This document shows, one piece after another, positions 1 to 8,860 of a DNA stretch of 48,179 bases. How positions within the stretch are numbered: the first letter of the stretch is position 1; every line of letters starts with the position of its first letter. This stretch comes from an uncultured Actinomycetes bacterium. Its GTDB lineage: Bacteria > Actinomycetota > Acidimicrobiia > Acidimicrobiales > RAAP-2. The stretch spans positions 1-48,179 of the forward strand of contig CAIQPR010000001.1 of NCBI GenBank assembly GCA_903873775.1. Reading direction: 5' to 3'. Both the position numbers and the translations under genes were made by a program. The notes beneath the pieces are model-generated. The model saw nothing but the letters and a program-made list of their open reading frames with translations. It did no database searches and was not told the DNA's origin.

Positions 1-321
1 ATTGCCACGACGGGGCCCGCACTTCCCGCCGACCTCGCTTCCGCCGCCGTGAGTGCGGGTGCGGTCTCGGCGGTCGAGTTGGACATGAACCCTGAGTGGC
101 CGTCTTTCGGCTTGAGCTCACGTCCCGTTCATCGCCGGGGCCAGGCATTCCCATTGAACTTGCCGGGAGAGTATTCCTCAGCGCTGAAGTTTGAATCCTC
201 TTCGTACCGTGACTTCTTCGTAGTCGTCGCCGAGCCCGTTACTCGTGCCTGCTCGTTGTTCGCCCCGGCGACGACAGCACATCCCGCCGCGGAGCCGATC
301 CTTGAAGGCGGTCATTGCTGA
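1..321 (+). CDS. C-terminal part of a phosphodiester-glycosidase-like (NAGPA-type) protein, 5' end outside window
   Basis: The frame is open from the first base and ends in TGA at 319-321, leaving 106 residues. The stretch reading ELDMNPEW, then residues around LNLPGEYSSALKF, then RDFFVVV resembles what I recall of the C-terminus of actinobacterial phosphodiester glycosidase family proteins, where a D-N-P-x-W element is followed by a short linker and a terminal RDFF motif. The family is usually exported and acts on phosphodiester-linked sugars at the cell surface, which would suit the polysaccharide genes downstream. The catalytic part lies outside the window, so the call rests on the tail alone. 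The tail runs on for about 30 residues after RDFF, longer than I expect. It converges on the next gene with a 37-nt gap. Confidence 0.5.
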   Translation: MATTGPALPADLASAAVSAGAVSAVELDMNPEWPSFGLSSRPVHRRGQAFPLNLPGEYSSALKFESSSYRDFFVVVAEPVTRACSLFAPATTAHPAAEPILEGGHC

Positions 322-358
322 TTTGTCACCCACGTCGCGTCGGGCGACGCCGCGATGC

Positions 359-1204
359 TCACATCTCGCCCGCAAGCAAACTGGCCACAATCGTCTCCGC
401 AGGCTGAGCCCAGAGTGAAACAAATCCGTCGTCGCCGAGTTCCTCTCGCACCCGCACATTGCGTTCGGCACCCTGACCCACGAGATATCGCAGGTGGGGA
501 GCGTCGCTCGTGATGGCGTTCGCAATACAGTCCGCGACCACCTCGGGGTCGCTCCCGTGGGTGATGTCGTGCATCATCATGCCGACCGTGGCGGTCGCCA
601 GATCCGCGTAGTCGGGACTGTCACCAAGATCACCCTTGCCGAAGATCGGTGTGAGAATCGTGCCCGGTTCAATGATCACGACCCGCACACCGAAGGGCGA
701 CAAGGAGGCGGCGAGGGATTCCATCGCACCTTCGAGCGCCCACTTTGACGCGACGTACGCGGACATCATCGGAAAAGCGATGCGTCCCGCCTGACTCGAC
801 GTGGCAATGATGGTCCCGCGACCGCGCGAGCGCATGCCCGGCACGACCGCTTTGACACATCGCAGGGCGCCGAAGAAATTCGTCTCCATCGTCTCGCGGA
901 AGACGTCCAGCGAGGTCGTTTCGACCGCGCCGCCGCTTCCTCCGACGCCCGCATTCGCGACGAGGACATCGAGGGGACCGTAGCGACGAGTGACGTCCTC
1001 AAAGACAGTGGCGACGCCGGCATCGCTCGTGACATCGAGGGGGGCCAGTTCGATCGAGAGTCCTTCCCGCGCGGCGACCTCATCGAGGTCAGAGGCGTGC
1101 GGATCCCGCATCGTCGCGATCACTTGGGCGCCCTCGCGCGCGAGCCGCAGAGCGGTGGCGTACCCAATACCGGTACTCGATCCGGTGACAAGTGCAGTGG
1201 TCAT
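359..1204 (-). CDS. Short-chain dehydrogenase/reductase (classical SDR)
   Basis: The 281-residue protein is a single Rossmann-fold NAD(P)-dependent oxidoreductase. The cofactor-binding motif TGSSTGIG is at residues 7-14, NAG lies in the middle, and the catalytic Ser with YxxxK (YVASK) follows. The sequence after YxxxK (FGVRVVIIEPGTI) is typical of classical SDRs related to 17-beta-hydroxysteroid or retinol dehydrogenases, but the substrate cannot be read from sequence. The gene is divergent from the IlvD-type dehydratase; only 72 nt separate the two starts. A TGA-CACAAT element ends 6 nt before the ATG, a degenerate form of the leaderless promoter seen elsewhere in the window. Confidence 0.85.
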   Translation of the reverse strand: MTTALVTGSSTGIGYATALRLAREGAQVIATMRDPHASDLDEVAAREGLSIELAPLDVTSDAGVATVFEDVTRRYGPLDVLVANAGVGGSGGAVETTSLDVFRETMETNFFGALRCVKAVVPGMRSRGRGTIIATSSQAGRIAFPMMSAYVASKWALEGAMESLAASLSPFGVRVVIIEPGTILTPIFGKGDLGDSPDYADLATATVGMMMHDITHGSDPEVVADCIANAITSDAPHLRYLVGQGAERNVRVREELGDDGFVSLWAQPAETIVASLLAGEM

Positions 1205-1210
1205 GCCGCC

Positions 1211-1216
1211 ATTGTG
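1211..1216 (-). promoter_or_regulatory. Possible degenerate -10 (CACAAT, extended TGA) of the SDR gene
   Basis: On the minus strand CACAAT is preceded by TGA and lies 6 nt before the ATG at 1204. It fits the extended -10 TGNTANNNT except for C at the first T. Spacing equals that of the stronger leaderless promoters in this window. Confidence 0.3.
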
Positions 1217-1263
1217 TCAGTCGCGGTCGCACGGCGACGCCGAAGATTCCAACAGCCCCTCGG

Positions 1264-1269
1264 TACACT
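1264..1269 (+). promoter_or_regulatory. -10 element TACACT, probable leaderless promoter of the IlvD-type gene
   Basis: TACACT is followed by 7 nt and then the ATG at 1277, so transcription should begin at or next to the start codon. No Shine-Dalgarno sequence fits in that space. The -35 region is weak. Confidence 0.5.
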
Positions 1270-1276
1270 TTCGAAC

Positions 1277-3076
1277 ATGTCCGAGCTCTCTGTCTCTACC
1301 ACTCCCGTGAGCGTGCGCGGAGCGTCGAATCCGGGGCGTGACGTCCAGCGCGTCGGCACGGCGCGCTTCCTCGGTGAGGATGTCCACAACATCCACGGAC
1401 CCGTCTGGGCCGTGCTCGGCAACCTTGGCGACAGCCAGTGCTATCTGGGCGTGAACGAAAAAGTGCACGCCGTCCAGGCGGCATTGTCTCGTCGCATCGC
1501 CCACGAGCGTCGCGAAAATCGACTCATCGCCCCCGCCTTCACCGTCGGTGTCTCCGACGGGCAGCTCAACGGCACACCCGAAATGCGCTTCTCGTTGATC
1601 GGTCGAGAACTCGTTCACGACACGGTCTCCACGCACCTCGCCGCGAATCGTGTCGACGGCATCATCGCCGTCGTGGCCTGCGACAAGCCCCCGGTCGGCA
1701 CCGTCGCGGCGATGCTCGAACACAATGTGCCGGCCGTCATCCTGTCCGACGGATCCATCCGGCCCGGTGTGAGTGAGCGCACCGGCGAACGGATCGACTT
1801 AGTGACCGCGTTCCAGTACGCGACCGTCGCCGACGACGAGGCCCGCCGCGATGTCACGTTGCACGCGTGCCCCGGTCAGGGAAGTTGCGGGGGCATGTTC
1901 ACCTACAACACCATGCAGACCTTTATCGCGGTCCTTGGCTTAGAGCCCCTGCACATGGTGGCGCCACCGTCCGACGACCCGCGACGGGTGGAGACCTTTC
2001 CGGATGAACTCGTCGACTGCCTCGTCACGATGACGCAACGTCAGATCCGTCCCCGTGACATTGTCACGCCGGCGGCGTTGCGTAATGCGTTGGTGGTGTC
2101 CATGGCCATGGGTGGATCAACCAACGTCATGTTGCACAGTGTCGAAATTGCCCGGGCCGCCGGTATCGATCTGTGGACCGAGGTCATGAGTCAGGACGAG
2201 TTCAATGCTCTGTCGCACCGACTCCCCGTCATCGTCAACATGCGCCCCTTTGGCGCCTATTCGATGGTCGACGTCGAGACCTCGGGCGGACTCCCGTCCG
2301 TTGTCGCGGAGTTACTGCGCGCCGGTTATCTCGACGGCACGACTCTGACGTGCACGGGGGAAACCTTGTCGGATCAGATCGCCCGACTCCAACCGCCCGC
2401 GCCGGATCACGAGGTGATCTTCTCGGTGGCTCAACCCTTCAAGGACACCGGGGGACTGCGCCTCCTGCGCGGCAACCTCGCTCCAGACGGCGGAGCGATT
2501 TTGAAGTTGGCCGGCGTCGAGAGTGGCATCGTCGACGGAAAATTCCACGGACGCGCGCGGGTCTTCAACGGCGAGCGTGCTCTCATTGCGGCCCTCGACG
2601 AACGACCGGATGACTTCATGGACAACGATATGGTCGTGATCCGCTACGAAGGTCCTCGGGGTGCCCCCGGCATGCCGGAAATGCTGGACCCGACTTCCAA
2701 AATCACCTCTCTGTGTCGCGCGCGACACATCACGATTGCGCTCATGACCGACGCTCGCTTCTCAGGAGGTTCCGTCGGACTCGTGATCGGGCACGTGGCG
2801 CCCGAGGCACTCTTGGGTGGGCCGATCGCTCTGGTGCGCGACGGCGACACCATTGTTGTTGACGTCAACGAAGACCGTCTGGATTGTCGGGAACTCGAGG
2901 ATCTGGACGAGTTCACGCGACGACGCGACGAATGGGAATCACAGGTTCGCGCTCACGGCGGCCGTCACCCCGATGCGGTAGAGGTCACCCACCGCATGCT
3001 TCAACGCATGCGGGCCATGGCCGTGCCCGCCTTACGCGGAGCCGGTATGTCAGTGGACGAAGTCAGCGCCCACTGA
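1277..3076 (+). CDS. IlvD/Edd family dehydratase (dihydroxy-acid or sugar-acid dehydratase)
   Basis: The 599-residue protein belongs to the Fe-S dependent IlvD/Edd family, which removes water from 2,3-dihydroxy acids. Three cysteines expected to hold the cluster are visible: C55 (GDSQCYLGVN), C135 (VVACDKPPVG) and C204 (GQGSCGGMFTYNTM). The family motifs MGGSTN and, near the end, MTDARFSGGS with the catalytic serine are present. The family covers dihydroxy-acid dehydratase of branched-chain amino acid synthesis as well as gluconate, xylonate and arabonate dehydratases. The motifs around C55 and C135 depart from textbook IlvD, so I do not assign ilvD. The frame is open back to 1097, but the upstream part overlaps the SDR gene and its promoter; the ATG at 1277 is chosen because of the -10 just before it and the start of conserved sequence soon after. 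Confidence 0.85.
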   Translation: MSELSVSTTPVSVRGASNPGRDVQRVGTARFLGEDVHNIHGPVWAVLGNLGDSQCYLGVNEKVHAVQAALSRRIAHERRENRLIAPAFTVGVSDGQLNGTPEMRFSLIGRELVHDTVSTHLAANRVDGIIAVVACDKPPVGTVAAMLEHNVPAVILSDGSIRPGVSERTGERIDLVTAFQYATVADDEARRDVTLHACPGQGSCGGMFTYNTMQTFIAVLGLEPLHMVAPPSDDPRRVETFPDELVDCLVTMTQRQIRPRDIVTPAALRNALVVSMAMGGSTNVMLHSVEIARAAGIDLWTEVMSQDEFNALSHRLPVIVNMRPFGAYSMVDVETSGGLPSVVAELLRAGYLDGTTLTCTGETLSDQIARLQPPAPDHEVIFSVAQPFKDTGGLRLLRGNLAPDGGAILKLAGVESGIVDGKFHGRARVFNGERALIAALDERPDDFMDNDMVVIRYEGPRGAPGMPEMLDPTSKITSLCRARHITIALMTDARFSGGSVGLVIGHVAPEALLGGPIALVRDGDTIVVDVNEDRLDCRELEDLDEFTRRRDEWESQVRAHGGRHPDAVEVTHRMLQRMRAMAVPALRGAGMSVDEVSAH

Positions 3077-3108
3077 TCGACGGCGAACAAGTCGCCGTCG
3101 ATCAGTGG
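3070..3108. terminator. Bidirectional terminator hairpin with perfect 17-bp stem
   Basis: Arms 3070-3086 and 3092-3108 are perfectly complementary over 17 bp around a 5-nt loop (ACAAG). The hairpin lies between the convergent dehydratase and SGNH genes. The dehydratase stop codon (TGA, 3074-3076) lies inside the left arm. There is no clear U-tract on either side apart from a short TTATT element. Confidence 0.65.
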
Positions 3109-3117
3109 ATTCGTGAT

Positions 3118-5967
3118 TTATTCGACGGCGACGGGAACAGTCGAGCCCTCAAAGCCCGACGTGTAGAACGAACCATTGCCGAGCTGGCCGTTATTGCCGA
3201 GGCCCCAACACACGTCATTACCGTTGGCCAACTGCGCGCAGTAACCCGCGGCACTGTTCGTTACCGACACCACGTTGGCGAGCGGACCCGAGTTCGTTAC
3301 CGACACCACCACCTGCGGGTACGCCGCGTACCCGGCACTTCCCGAACCGAGCTGACCGGCGGAGTTCGAGCCCCAGCAGTCCACCCCGCCCGAGGTGAGC
3401 GTGGCGCAGAATCCCTTGCCGTCACTCACCAGGGAGGCGACGCCACCAAGAGTCCCGAAGTTCGTGCTGCCGACCACGGCGACGGGAATCGCCGAACCCT
3501 GACTGGCCCACGCGTAGAACTGTCCATTACCCAACTGGCCGTTATTGCCGAGGCCCCAGCAGTCGACACCACCCGACACGAGCACCGCGCAGTAGCCGCC
3601 TTCTCCGTTGGCACTGGCCACGCTGGTGACGTTGCTCAAGGTGCCCACACCGGTCTTGTCCACGACGGGCACCGGCACCGACGAGTCGCTGTAGGTGCCA
3701 TTGCCGAGCTGTCCGCTCTGACCCTGGCCCCAGCAGTCGACGCCACCACTGCTCACCGTCGCGCAGTATCCGGCCCCGTCACTGACGAGACTGGTCACAC
3801 CGCTCAGAGCACCCGTGCCACTCGTGGAGGTCACCACCACCGGAATCAACGATCCTTCTTGGCTAGTCGGCACCGTTGAACCGGCACCCAACTCACCGCT
3901 CACGTCGAGACCCCAGCAGTCGACACCGCCACTTTGCAGGACAGCGCAGTACCCGTCACCGCTGGTGTTGCCGTCGCTGACGACGCTGCCCACACCCGAG
4001 AGTGTGCCTGTGCCCGAGGTCGAGACGACGGGCACCGGAATGTTCGATGAGCCATTCCTGCCGTCGCCCAATTCACCCGCCGAACCTTCGCCCCAGCAGT
4101 CGACACCGCCGCTGCTGAGCACCGCGCAGTAGCCGCCGCCGTCACTGACCAGACTGCTGACGCCCGAGAGCGTGCCGGAACCGGACGTTGACACCACGGG
4201 AACGGGGACGGCCGATCCCTTCGCCGATCCGGAGTAACTCACGCCGTTACCCAATTGACCTTCAGCTCCGTAGCCCCAGCAATCCACCGACCCAGTCGTC
4301 AGGAGCGCGCAGTAGCCGCCGCCAAAGCCGGACTGATTCCCCACGACAGTTTGCACACCCGTCAGCGACCCCACACCCGTCGTCGACACCACTGTCACTG
4401 GCGCTGCCGATCCTTGCGATCCCGACGTGAAGAACTTGTTATCGCCGAGCTGACCATTGGGTCCAACGCCCCAACACTTCACCGTGGTGGTTTCAATGAC
4501 CGCGCAGTAGCCGTAGCCGTCGGACGCGAGCGAGGTCGTTGCCGTTTGACGCGCGTTCTCGGCGGTCACGACCGCGTTGATAGACGCCTCAACACTCGCG
4601 GCCAGATTCTGCTGACCCACCGCGGTCGGCAGGAGACTCCCCAATTCGTCGGTCCCCTTGGCGCTCAGATTGAGACCACCGAACCACGACGTCGACGCAC
4701 ACAACGTGTGTCCTGCGCCACCGGTGAAGGAGTTTGCACCCGCGTTGGGGTTCACGTAATTGACGCCGGCCGTCGCGGCCGCTTGCGCAATGACGGCGTT
4801 CAGCGCGGGCGTCAGCGGCTTCAGGAACGACAACAGACTGCCGGCGATGCCGCCACAACCGTTGCGCAGATTCGCGGCCGACAACGTAGAGGGAAGAACG
4901 TTGGGATAGCCCGTAACAAAAATGTCAGCCTTCGGCGCCAGCGCCACGACCTTTTGGAAGTTCGCCACGAGCACGGGCTCGAGCTTTTGAATGTTCTTCA
5001 ACACATTGGCCACCGCCGGCGCAGGGGACTTGCTCGAACACACGGCAGTGCCGTCGGCAAAGAAGGTGCCGGGTGACATGCCGAGTGCGGGAGCTACCGA
5101 TCGCGCAAGAACCAAGCTGGCGGGCGTTTCTCCGAGCGACGCCGCGAGACACGCGTCAAGAATGGTCTGGTAACGAACGTCACCGGAACCCGCGGTCAAC
5201 GTAACAATGCGGGCGGTACCGAGTTCACCCGTGTCGTCTAACTGGGGGTATTCGCCGTGATCGAAACTGTTTTCGCCGCCACCGCTGAGCCCGTCTTTGA
5301 CCGCAGGGCTACCCGTCCAGAGGTTCGACGTTGTCGCGCCCGCACAGGGCAGATCGGAGAGGGAGAGCGTCGGCAGTTGCAGCGAAGTGGTGCTGTTCAG
5401 CCACGACGACACGAGCGACGGGTACGCCGCTGCTGAGCGGTTGCATCCGCTGAGGGCGGTGGCGTCCTTCGACGTCGCACCGGTGTAGTTGACCCAACCG
5501 GAACCGGTGATGCCGTCACCCGAGGAAATCGAATCGCCCAGCGCCACGTACGTGTGGGTCGCCGACGGCAACACCGTCACCGTCTGAGTCGTCGAGAAAC
5601 TTGATCCACCAACGTGTGTGCCGCCACTAAAGACACCACCCAAGGTGAACGTGTAGGTCACCGTCGAGCTACCGGTGTTCGGGGGCAGAACGATGGTCGC
5701 AGACTGGGCGCCCGCGGTGGTCACACAGCCCGGCAACACCGGACCCAGCGGTGCGACCGAGAAGGCACAGCGGAACACGCCAGTCGGCATTGTGTACGCG
5801 ACATTGAGAATGCCGCCGGCCGCGGTCAAGGTGGCGGGGCTGAATGTTGCGGGCACCGTCGTAGGTGTGGTCGCACCCGCGGTGGTCGCGACACCCGCCG
5901 CAGCCACCATGACGCTTGCTGACGCCAAGGCGCGCCTCATGACCTTGCCGAAGAGTCCACCGGACAT
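3118..5967 (-). CDS. Large secreted SGNH/GDSL hydrolase fused to eight RCC1-like repeats
   Basis: The 949-residue protein starts with a signal peptide (MSGGLFGKVMRRALASASVM, cleavage near TTAGA-T). A small Ig-like beta domain follows (about residues 35-135), then an SGNH-hydrolase domain (about 140-465) with the GDS block (ALGDSISSGDG, Ser about 146), a GSGD block where GxND is usual, and GHTLC near the C-terminal catalytic His. The C-terminal half (about 480-949) holds eight repeats of about 55 residues built on YCAVL...VDCWGxGxxGQLGNG, resembling RCC1-type beta-propeller blades with one cysteine pair each. It is probably an exported esterase or lipase with a wall- or polysaccharide-binding propeller. 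The frame is open to 6051, but the ATG at 5967 is chosen because it begins the signal peptide and has a GGGGG ribosome-binding site 6 nt upstream. Confidence 0.85.
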   Translation of the reverse strand: MSGGLFGKVMRRALASASVMVAAAGVATTAGATTPTTVPATFSPATLTAAGGILNVAYTMPTGVFRCAFSVAPLGPVLPGCVTTAGAQSATIVLPPNTGSSTVTYTFTLGGVFSGGTHVGGSSFSTTQTVTVLPSATHTYVALGDSISSGDGITGSGWVNYTGATSKDATALSGCNRSAAAYPSLVSSWLNSTTSLQLPTLSLSDLPCAGATTSNLWTGSPAVKDGLSGGGENSFDHGEYPQLDDTGELGTARIVTLTAGSGDVRYQTILDACLAASLGETPASLVLARSVAPALGMSPGTFFADGTAVCSSKSPAPAVANVLKNIQKLEPVLVANFQKVVALAPKADIFVTGYPNVLPSTLSAANLRNGCGGIAGSLLSFLKPLTPALNAVIAQAAATAGVNYVNPNAGANSFTGGAGHTLCASTSWFGGLNLSAKGTDELGSLLPTAVGQQNLAASVEASINAVVTAENARQTATTSLASDGYGYCAVIETTTVKCWGVGPNGQLGDNKFFTSGSQGSAAPVTVVSTTGVGSLTGVQTVVGNQSGFGGGYCALLTTGSVDCWGYGAEGQLGNGVSYSGSAKGSAVPVPVVSTSGSGTLSGVSSLVSDGGGYCAVLSSGGVDCWGEGSAGELGDGRNGSSNIPVPVVSTSGTGTLSGVGSVVSDGNTSGDGYCAVLQSGGVDCWGLDVSGELGAGSTVPTSQEGSLIPVVVTSTSGTGALSGVTSLVSDGAGYCATVSSGGVDCWGQGQSGQLGNGTYSDSSVPVPVVDKTGVGTLSNVTSVASANGEGGYCAVLVSGGVDCWGLGNNGQLGNGQFYAWASQGSAIPVAVVGSTNFGTLGGVASLVSDGKGFCATLTSGGVDCWGSNSAGQLGSGSAGYAAYPQVVVSVTNSGPLANVVSVTNSAAGYCAQLANGNDVCWGLGNNGQLGNGSFYTSGFEGSTVPVAVE

Positions 5968-6122
5968 GCACAACCCCCGAAACGAGATTCCCGACGTAGC
6001 GAAGTGCCACGCGGCTGGCGACAGTATCTCAGTTGCCTCGATAAATGGCAAGTAGAAATTCGATCTCGCCCACGGGAGTCACGAACGCGAGTGAGCGCGT
6101 CAACGACGCCCTCACAACGGAC

Positions 6123-7082
6123 CTATCGACTCTGCATTTCTCGCTGCCAGGCCACTTGATTACTGATGCCGGTGCGAAGAGGGGTGTGGGGGCGCCACGA
6201 CGTAGCTGCCCGGAGTCGCGTCGTGTCGCCGCTCGTCCGGGTCTGCAGGCCGTGCGGGGTCGGGACGAAGCGACGGCGCATCGTTCCCCCGGTCAATTCG
6301 TCAATGAGATCGAGGGCTTCATCGAGTGACGTCGGTTCCGACGAGGCCACGTTGAACACCGTGGGCGAGACCTTGGCGTCCATCACGGCGAGCACGGCAC
6401 CGGCGACGTCACCGACGTATGTGAAGTCGCGCATCAAACCCGGACGGTCGTGAACGGGCACTTCTTCACCGTCAAGAGCGGCGTTAATGATCTTGAAGAA
6501 TCCCATGTCGGTCCGTTGACCGGGACCGTAGACCGAGAAAAAGCGGAGAATCACAAGATCGGTGGTGGAGGCGGCCGCAGTGAGCACGCCCTCGGCCGTC
6601 ACTTTGGTGGTGCCGTACGGGGAGCACGGATTGAACGGTTGATCCTCGTCACCCTCGGCGTACTCGCCATAGACCGACGACGTCGAGGCGTGGATGAAGC
6701 GTGACACGCCACGCGATTGCGCGGCCTCAAACAGAGTGGCCGCCAGATCTACATTGGCCGATTCGTAAGCGTCCGGAATCTCCCAACTCCGCGCCTGTCC
6801 TGCAAGCCCCGCCATATTGATCCAGATGCTGCAGTCGGCGAATCCCGCGGGAACTCCCTCCCGCAGGTCCATCTCCGTAAATTCAAAATTCTCTGTGTGG
6901 CTCATCGCCGCGATCGCTCGCCGCCGATCGTCCGCGGGATAGAGGTCCTCGCAGAAATTGTCGGCGCCCATCACGCGGTAACCGTCCGTGAGCAACCGGT
7001 GCGTGACGTGCTGTCCGATGAAACCCGCACATCCGGCGACCGCGATGGCCGGCCGGGGGGTCAATTCAGCTGAGTCAGTCAC
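6123..7082 (-). CDS. NAD-dependent sugar epimerase/dehydratase (extended SDR)
   Basis: The 319-residue protein has an N-terminal GxxGFIG nucleotide-binding motif (GCAGFIGQH), an SSVYG element and the catalytic YxxxK (YGTTK). This is the pattern of UDP-glucose or UDP-glucuronate 4-epimerases and nucleotide-sugar 4,6-dehydratases; the exact sugar is not readable. The GTG at 7082 is chosen because AAGGAG lies 6 nt upstream; the frame continues to an ATG at 7151, but that stretch contains the putative promoter. The gene is divergent from the GMC oxidoreductase and opens the polysaccharide locus. Confidence 0.85.
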   Translation of the reverse strand: MTDSAELTPRPAIAVAGCAGFIGQHVTHRLLTDGYRVMGADNFCEDLYPADDRRRAIAAMSHTENFEFTEMDLREGVPAGFADCSIWINMAGLAGQARSWEIPDAYESANVDLAATLFEAAQSRGVSRFIHASTSSVYGEYAEGDEDQPFNPCSPYGTTKVTAEGVLTAAASTTDLVILRFFSVYGPGQRTDMGFFKIINAALDGEEVPVHDRPGLMRDFTYVGDVAGAVLAVMDAKVSPTVFNVASSEPTSLDEALDLIDELTGGTMRRRFVPTPHGLQTRTSGDTTRLRAATSWRPHTPLRTGISNQVAWQREMQSR

Positions 7083-7108
7083 CACATGCTCCTTGCGACG
7101 CCCCCTGC

Positions 7109-7137
7109 ACAGTAGTAGGCGGTCGTTGACACCCCAA
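7109..7137 (-). promoter_or_regulatory. Putative promoter of the sugar epimerase gene
   Basis: On the minus strand TTGGGG (7132-7137) and TACTGT (7109-7114) are separated by 17 nt. Transcription would begin near 7102, giving a leader of about 20 nt that contains the AAGGAG ribosome-binding site. Confidence 0.4.
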
Positions 7138-7264
7138 GGGGACGCGAACACAATTTCATTTTGTCAAAACGTGCGACACGGTCAGTGGCCCGTGAATGTT
7201 CTTCCCGGGGGAACCGAACCGCGTCGGTACAATTGCGTGTTCCCATCGCGTGAGAGGCCACTGT

Positions 7265-8860
7265 ATGGATGTCGTGATCGTCGGTTCAGGGCCGTCGGCC
7301 GCTGCGGTGTGTCTCGCGTTCAAAGATCGCCGCGACGTCACGCTGACGGTCTTGGACTTGGGTGCAGAGCTGGAGTCTGAGCGCGTCGCGTCCCGCGCCA
7401 CCCTCGCGAGCCAAGAACCCGGTTCTTTCGACGCGGCGGCGCTCGCCCATCTCTCGACACCCCCACGCCCCGAGACGCCGGGAGCATTGCCGCGCAAACA
7501 GATTTACGGGTCCAACTTTCCCTTTGATGACCTCGGACAGTTGCGCGGCGTGCGGGCGAACAACGACGCCAACGACCTCGTGGTGTCGGGTGCCTACGGG
7601 GGATTTTCGAATACGTGGGGCGCGCAGGTCATGCCCTATTCGACCGGCACGTTCCGGACGTGGCCGCTCACGCGTGACGACCTGGAGCCCCACTACCGGG
7701 CGATTCTCGCGCACATCCCGTATTCCGGAGAGTCCGACGATCTCGAGGAGACATTCCCACTTCTCGGCACTCCCGATCACCTCCCGAAGGTGTCCGAGCG
7801 AACCCAGCGCGTGCTTGATCGCTATACCGCACATCGCATTGACGTTCGTCGCCACGGCGTGGTTGCGGGGCACGCCCGACTAGCTCTGCGGGGATCGAAA
7901 TGTCGCCTCTGCGGTCTGTGTATGACCGGCTGCCCGTACGAACTCATTTATTCCGCGTCCCAAACCTTTGACGAATTACGGCGCGAAGGCCGCATCACCT
8001 ATCACGCGGGCGTACGCGTCCACCGGGTGGAAAACACCGGCGGCGGCACGCGCGTCCTCGCGACGTCCGTGAATGGTGGGGGGACCCAGGAATTTAAGGC
8101 CGACAAGGTTTTTCTCTGCGCGGGCGCCATCGGCACCACCCGCATCGTGGCCGGATCTCTCGGTCTTCACGACACCACGATCACGCTGGAAGAGTCGGCT
8201 CAATTTGTGATGCCGTTCGTGTCCCTGCGACCGGTGAAGCACCTCACTCAGGACGGGGAATTCACGTTGAATCAATTCAACCTCTTCGTGAGTTTCGACG
8301 ATGACGGTAAGGACGCGTCGCTCGTTCACTGCTACCCGTACAACAACATCATGAAGGAGTCACTCCCGAGCATCGCGGCCCATCGCGCGCTGGCACCCTT
8401 CACCGAACGCGGGTTGCGCCACCTCACCGTGGGTCTCGGTTACTTGCCGTCATGGGCGTCTCCGAAGCCGGAGATTCGCCTCGGTGGCGTGCCCCGGGAC
8501 GGCGAGTTGCCGGACATCACCGTGTCCACGCGCGAGAACCCTCGTACCGCCCAGATGCTCTCCCTCGTCACGCAACGACTGCGTCGAGCGGGCCGCGCTC
8601 TCGACCTCTTTCCCATTCCCACGCAGACCACGCTCTCCGGTGCTGCGAAGAGCTACCACTTCGGCGGATCATTTCCACACGCTGCGGATTCCCCGACGGA
8701 ACGGTCGAGTGACCTGCTCGGTCGTGTCGACGGGTTGCCGAATGTCCACCTGGTTGACGCCTCGGTGTTCCCAACGGTCCCGGCGACCACGTTCACCCTC
8801 ACGATCATGGCGAACGCGCACCGCATCGCCACGCGCGTTGCGGACGGAGTCGGACTATGA
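7265..8860 (+). CDS. GMC-type FAD oxidoreductase with an internal ferredoxin-like cysteine motif
   Basis: The 531-residue protein begins with the FAD-binding MDVVIVGSGPSAAA motif and ends with the GMC signature region (HFGG near residue 464, then GLPNVHLVDASVFPTVPA). In the middle, cysteines 213, 216, 219 and 223 form CxxCxxCxxxCP, the pattern of a [4Fe-4S] ferredoxin. GMC enzymes oxidise alcohols, often sugars or sterols; an Fe-S cluster would suggest electron transfer to a carrier and not to oxygen. Similar proteins are known from polysaccharide clusters. The ATG at 7265 is used because it begins the FAD motif and has GAGAGG upstream; the in-frame ATG at 7196 would add an unconserved leader. 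The stop overlaps the next start by 4 nt (ATGA), so the two are probably translationally coupled. Confidence 0.85.
   Translation: MDVVIVGSGPSAAAVCLAFKDRRDVTLTVLDLGAELESERVASRATLASQEPGSFDAAALAHLSTPPRPETPGALPRKQIYGSNFPFDDLGQLRGVRANNDANDLVVSGAYGGFSNTWGAQVMPYSTGTFRTWPLTRDDLEPHYRAILAHIPYSGESDDLEETFPLLGTPDHLPKVSERTQRVLDRYTAHRIDVRRHGVVAGHARLALRGSKCRLCGLCMTGCPYELIYSASQTFDELRREGRITYHAGVRVHRVENTGGGTRVLATSVNGGGTQEFKADKVFLCAGAIGTTRIVAGSLGLHDTTITLEESAQFVMPFVSLRPVKHLTQDGEFTLNQFNLFVSFDDDGKDASLVHCYPYNNIMKESLPSIAAHRALAPFTERGLRHLTVGLGYLPSWASPKPEIRLGGVPRDGELPDITVSTRENPRTAQMLSLVTQRLRRAGRALDLFPIPTQTTLSGAAKSYHFGGSFPHAADSPTERSSDLLGRVDGLPNVHLVDASVFPTVPATTFTLTIMANAHRIATRVADGVGL

Noticed and set aside
2884..3879. 331-codon plus-strand frame across the end of the dehydratase and the SGNH gene
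   Set aside because: Shadow of the repeats on the other strand, crosses the terminator hairpin, no recognisable domain.
3118..4530. Regularly spaced DNA repeats that might suggest a CRISPR or satellite array
   Set aside because: Period and variation follow the protein repeats of the SGNH fusion protein; there are no identical short repeats with unique spacers.
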